A DNA stretch of 32,630 bases from an uncultured Campylobacter sp. (lineage in GTDB: Bacteria > Campylobacterota > Campylobacteria > Campylobacterales > Campylobacteraceae): contig ONQI01000010.1 in the NCBI GenBank assembly GCA_900319915.1, positions 1 to 32,630 of the forward strand, given 5' to 3'. Of the stretch, positions 31,744 through 32,630 are shown one piece after another; positions within the stretch are counted from its first letter, which is position 1; the number at the start of each line of letters is the position of its first letter. The notes beneath the pieces are model-generated. The model was not told where the DNA came from, searched no databases, and saw only the letters and a list, made by a program, of their open reading frames with translations. The position numbers and the translations under genes are program-made.

Positions 31744-32630
31744 ATAGAGTGGTGATTACGGGCTTTGGCAACGTTTGCGCGTTTGGGCGCGAATGGAGCG
31801 AGATAAAAGCCAAATTTGAAAGCAAGCATAGCGCCGTGAGGTATATGGGCGAGTGGGATAGGTTTGGAGACGAGCTAAACACGCGCTTGGGCGCGCCTAT
31901 CGATGGTTACGAACCGCCCGCGTCGTGGGATAGAAAGCAACTGCGCAGCCTAGGTCTTGTCTCGCAATACGCGGTCGAGGCAGCGGGGCTAGCTCTAGAA
32001 GACGCGGGGCTTGCGGGGGACGAGAGCATCAAGGACGGTCGCATGGGCGTAGCCTCTGGTAGTAGCACGGGCAGCACGGACGCCGTGTGCCAGGCCGTGA
32101 AGCTCTTGCTAGGTATGGAAAACACGTTCAACGCCAACACTTATATCAAAATGATGCCACATACCACGGCGGCGAATATTGCGATTTTTTACGGGCTCAA
32201 GGGTCGCGTGATACCTACAAGTTCGGCTTGCACGAGCGCGAGCCACGCGATAGGGTATTCGTATGAAGCGATAAAATACGGTCAAATCGATATGATGTTA
32301 GCCGGAGGCGCCGAAGAACTGTGTCCTAGCGAGGCGTTTGTGTTTGATAAACTCTTTGCCACGAGTTGTAAAAATAGCGCCCCCGAGCTCTCTCCTGCGC
32401 CCTTTGACGCGGGGCGCGACGGGCTGGTGCTGGGCGAGGGGGGCTCGATTTTGGTGCTAGAAAGTCTCCAAAGCGCGCAAAAAAGGGGCGCGAAGATTTA
32501 TGCTGAAATAGTGGGCTTTGGATCGACTTGCGACGGCGCTCACATCACCCGCCCCCAAAGCGCGACGATGAGAGCGGCCATGGAGCTGGCTTTGCGGGGC
32601 GCCGGGATAGAACCAAATAAAATCGGCCAC
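31737..32630 (+). CDS. Beta-ketoacyl-ACP synthase (ApeR-like), truncated by the window end
   Basis: The frame opens with ATG at 31737, overlapping the ketoreductase stop by 7 bp, and runs without a stop to the window edge (298 codons). It begins MLNRVVITGFGNVCAFG. The nucleophile is Cys165 in PTSSACTSASHAIGY, with DAGRDGLVLGEGG at about 225. The His residues of the active site would start to appear near the cut; H298 is the last residue seen. With the upstream genes it gives the two-ketosynthase arrangement of aryl polyene clusters. Carrier proteins, ammonia-lyase or tyrosine-derived starter genes and exporters are not in the window and should lie to the right. Confidence 0.87.
   Translation, partial: MLNRVVITGFGNVCAFGREWSEIKAKFESKHSAVRYMGEWDRFGDELNTRLGAPIDGYEPPASWDRKQLRSLGLVSQYAVEAAGLALEDAGLAGDESIKDGRMGVASGSSTGSTDAVCQAVKLLLGMENTFNANTYIKMMPHTTAANIAIFYGLKGRVIPTSSACTSASHAIGYSYEAIKYGQIDMMLAGGAEELCPSEAFVFDKLFATSCKNSAPELSPAPFDAGRDGLVLGEGGSILVLESLQSAQKRGAKIYAEIVGFGSTCDGAHITRPQSATMRAAMELALRGAGIEPNKIGH

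Overview
Most of this window (about 1,870 to 32,630) is a stretch of a Campylobacter-type genome (Campylobacterota), probably one of the higher-GC species. The tmRNA encodes the tag ANNVKFAPAYAKAA, which I recall as the Campylobacter tag. The gene neighbourhoods lysA-pheA-hisC-fliF-fliG-fliH-dxs, cosR-fdxB-ppx and dus-(membrane protein)-rlmH-accD match C. jejuni order as I remember it. The first ~1.8 kb differs in composition and codon use. It looks like a foreign, decayed type I restriction-modification remnant, or a chimeric contig end.

Layout. 1-1815: hsdM remnant with an in-frame stop and the NPPF catalytic motif deleted, fused in frame to the C-terminal third of an hsdR. 1912-3260 (minus): rpmI, rplT, ung. 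3520-6497 (plus): guaA, a LUD-domain gene, hemD. 6501-8074 (minus): an orphan TIR-like gene and mnmA. 8177-11878 (plus): a solitary formate dehydrogenase cytochrome b gene, the orphan response regulator cosR/hsrA, a ferredoxin and a ppx/gppA gene, then a small coiled-coil gene (11927-12364). 12361-16231 (minus): accD, rlmH, a membrane protein, dus and recO. 16357-26528 (minus): one long compact run lptG-lysA-pheA-hisC-fliF-fliG-fliH-dxs plus a previously uncalled 46-aa membrane protein. 26615-27957 (plus): rdgB and a methyltransferase. 28018-28378 (minus): ssrA. 28586 to the right edge (plus): the beginning of an aryl polyene-type type II polyketide cluster: phosphopantetheinyl transferase, lipoprotein, ketosynthase, hotdog dehydratase, ketoreductase and a second ketosynthase cut by the window end.

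The most striking signal is not a gene. The 12-bp perfect palindrome TTCAAATTTGAA occurs about 37 times (my count by eye) from 1900 rightwards, in intergenic DNA, in many coding sequences and inside the tmRNA gene, and never in the foreign first 1.8 kb. In genes it is read as FKFE or SNLN/K. It behaves like a highly iterated palindrome or an uptake/recognition sequence. Its centre AAATTT fits RAATTY, the site I recall for the C. jejuni CtsM methylase needed for DNA uptake. Other notable points: a perfect 20-bp inverted repeat made from two palindrome copies that overlaps the ribosome binding site of the LUD gene, and an aryl polyene dehydratase whose expected catalytic His is Gln.

No stretch after 1815 longer than about 260 bp lacks a gene. 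No IS element, CRISPR array, tRNA or rRNA was seen.
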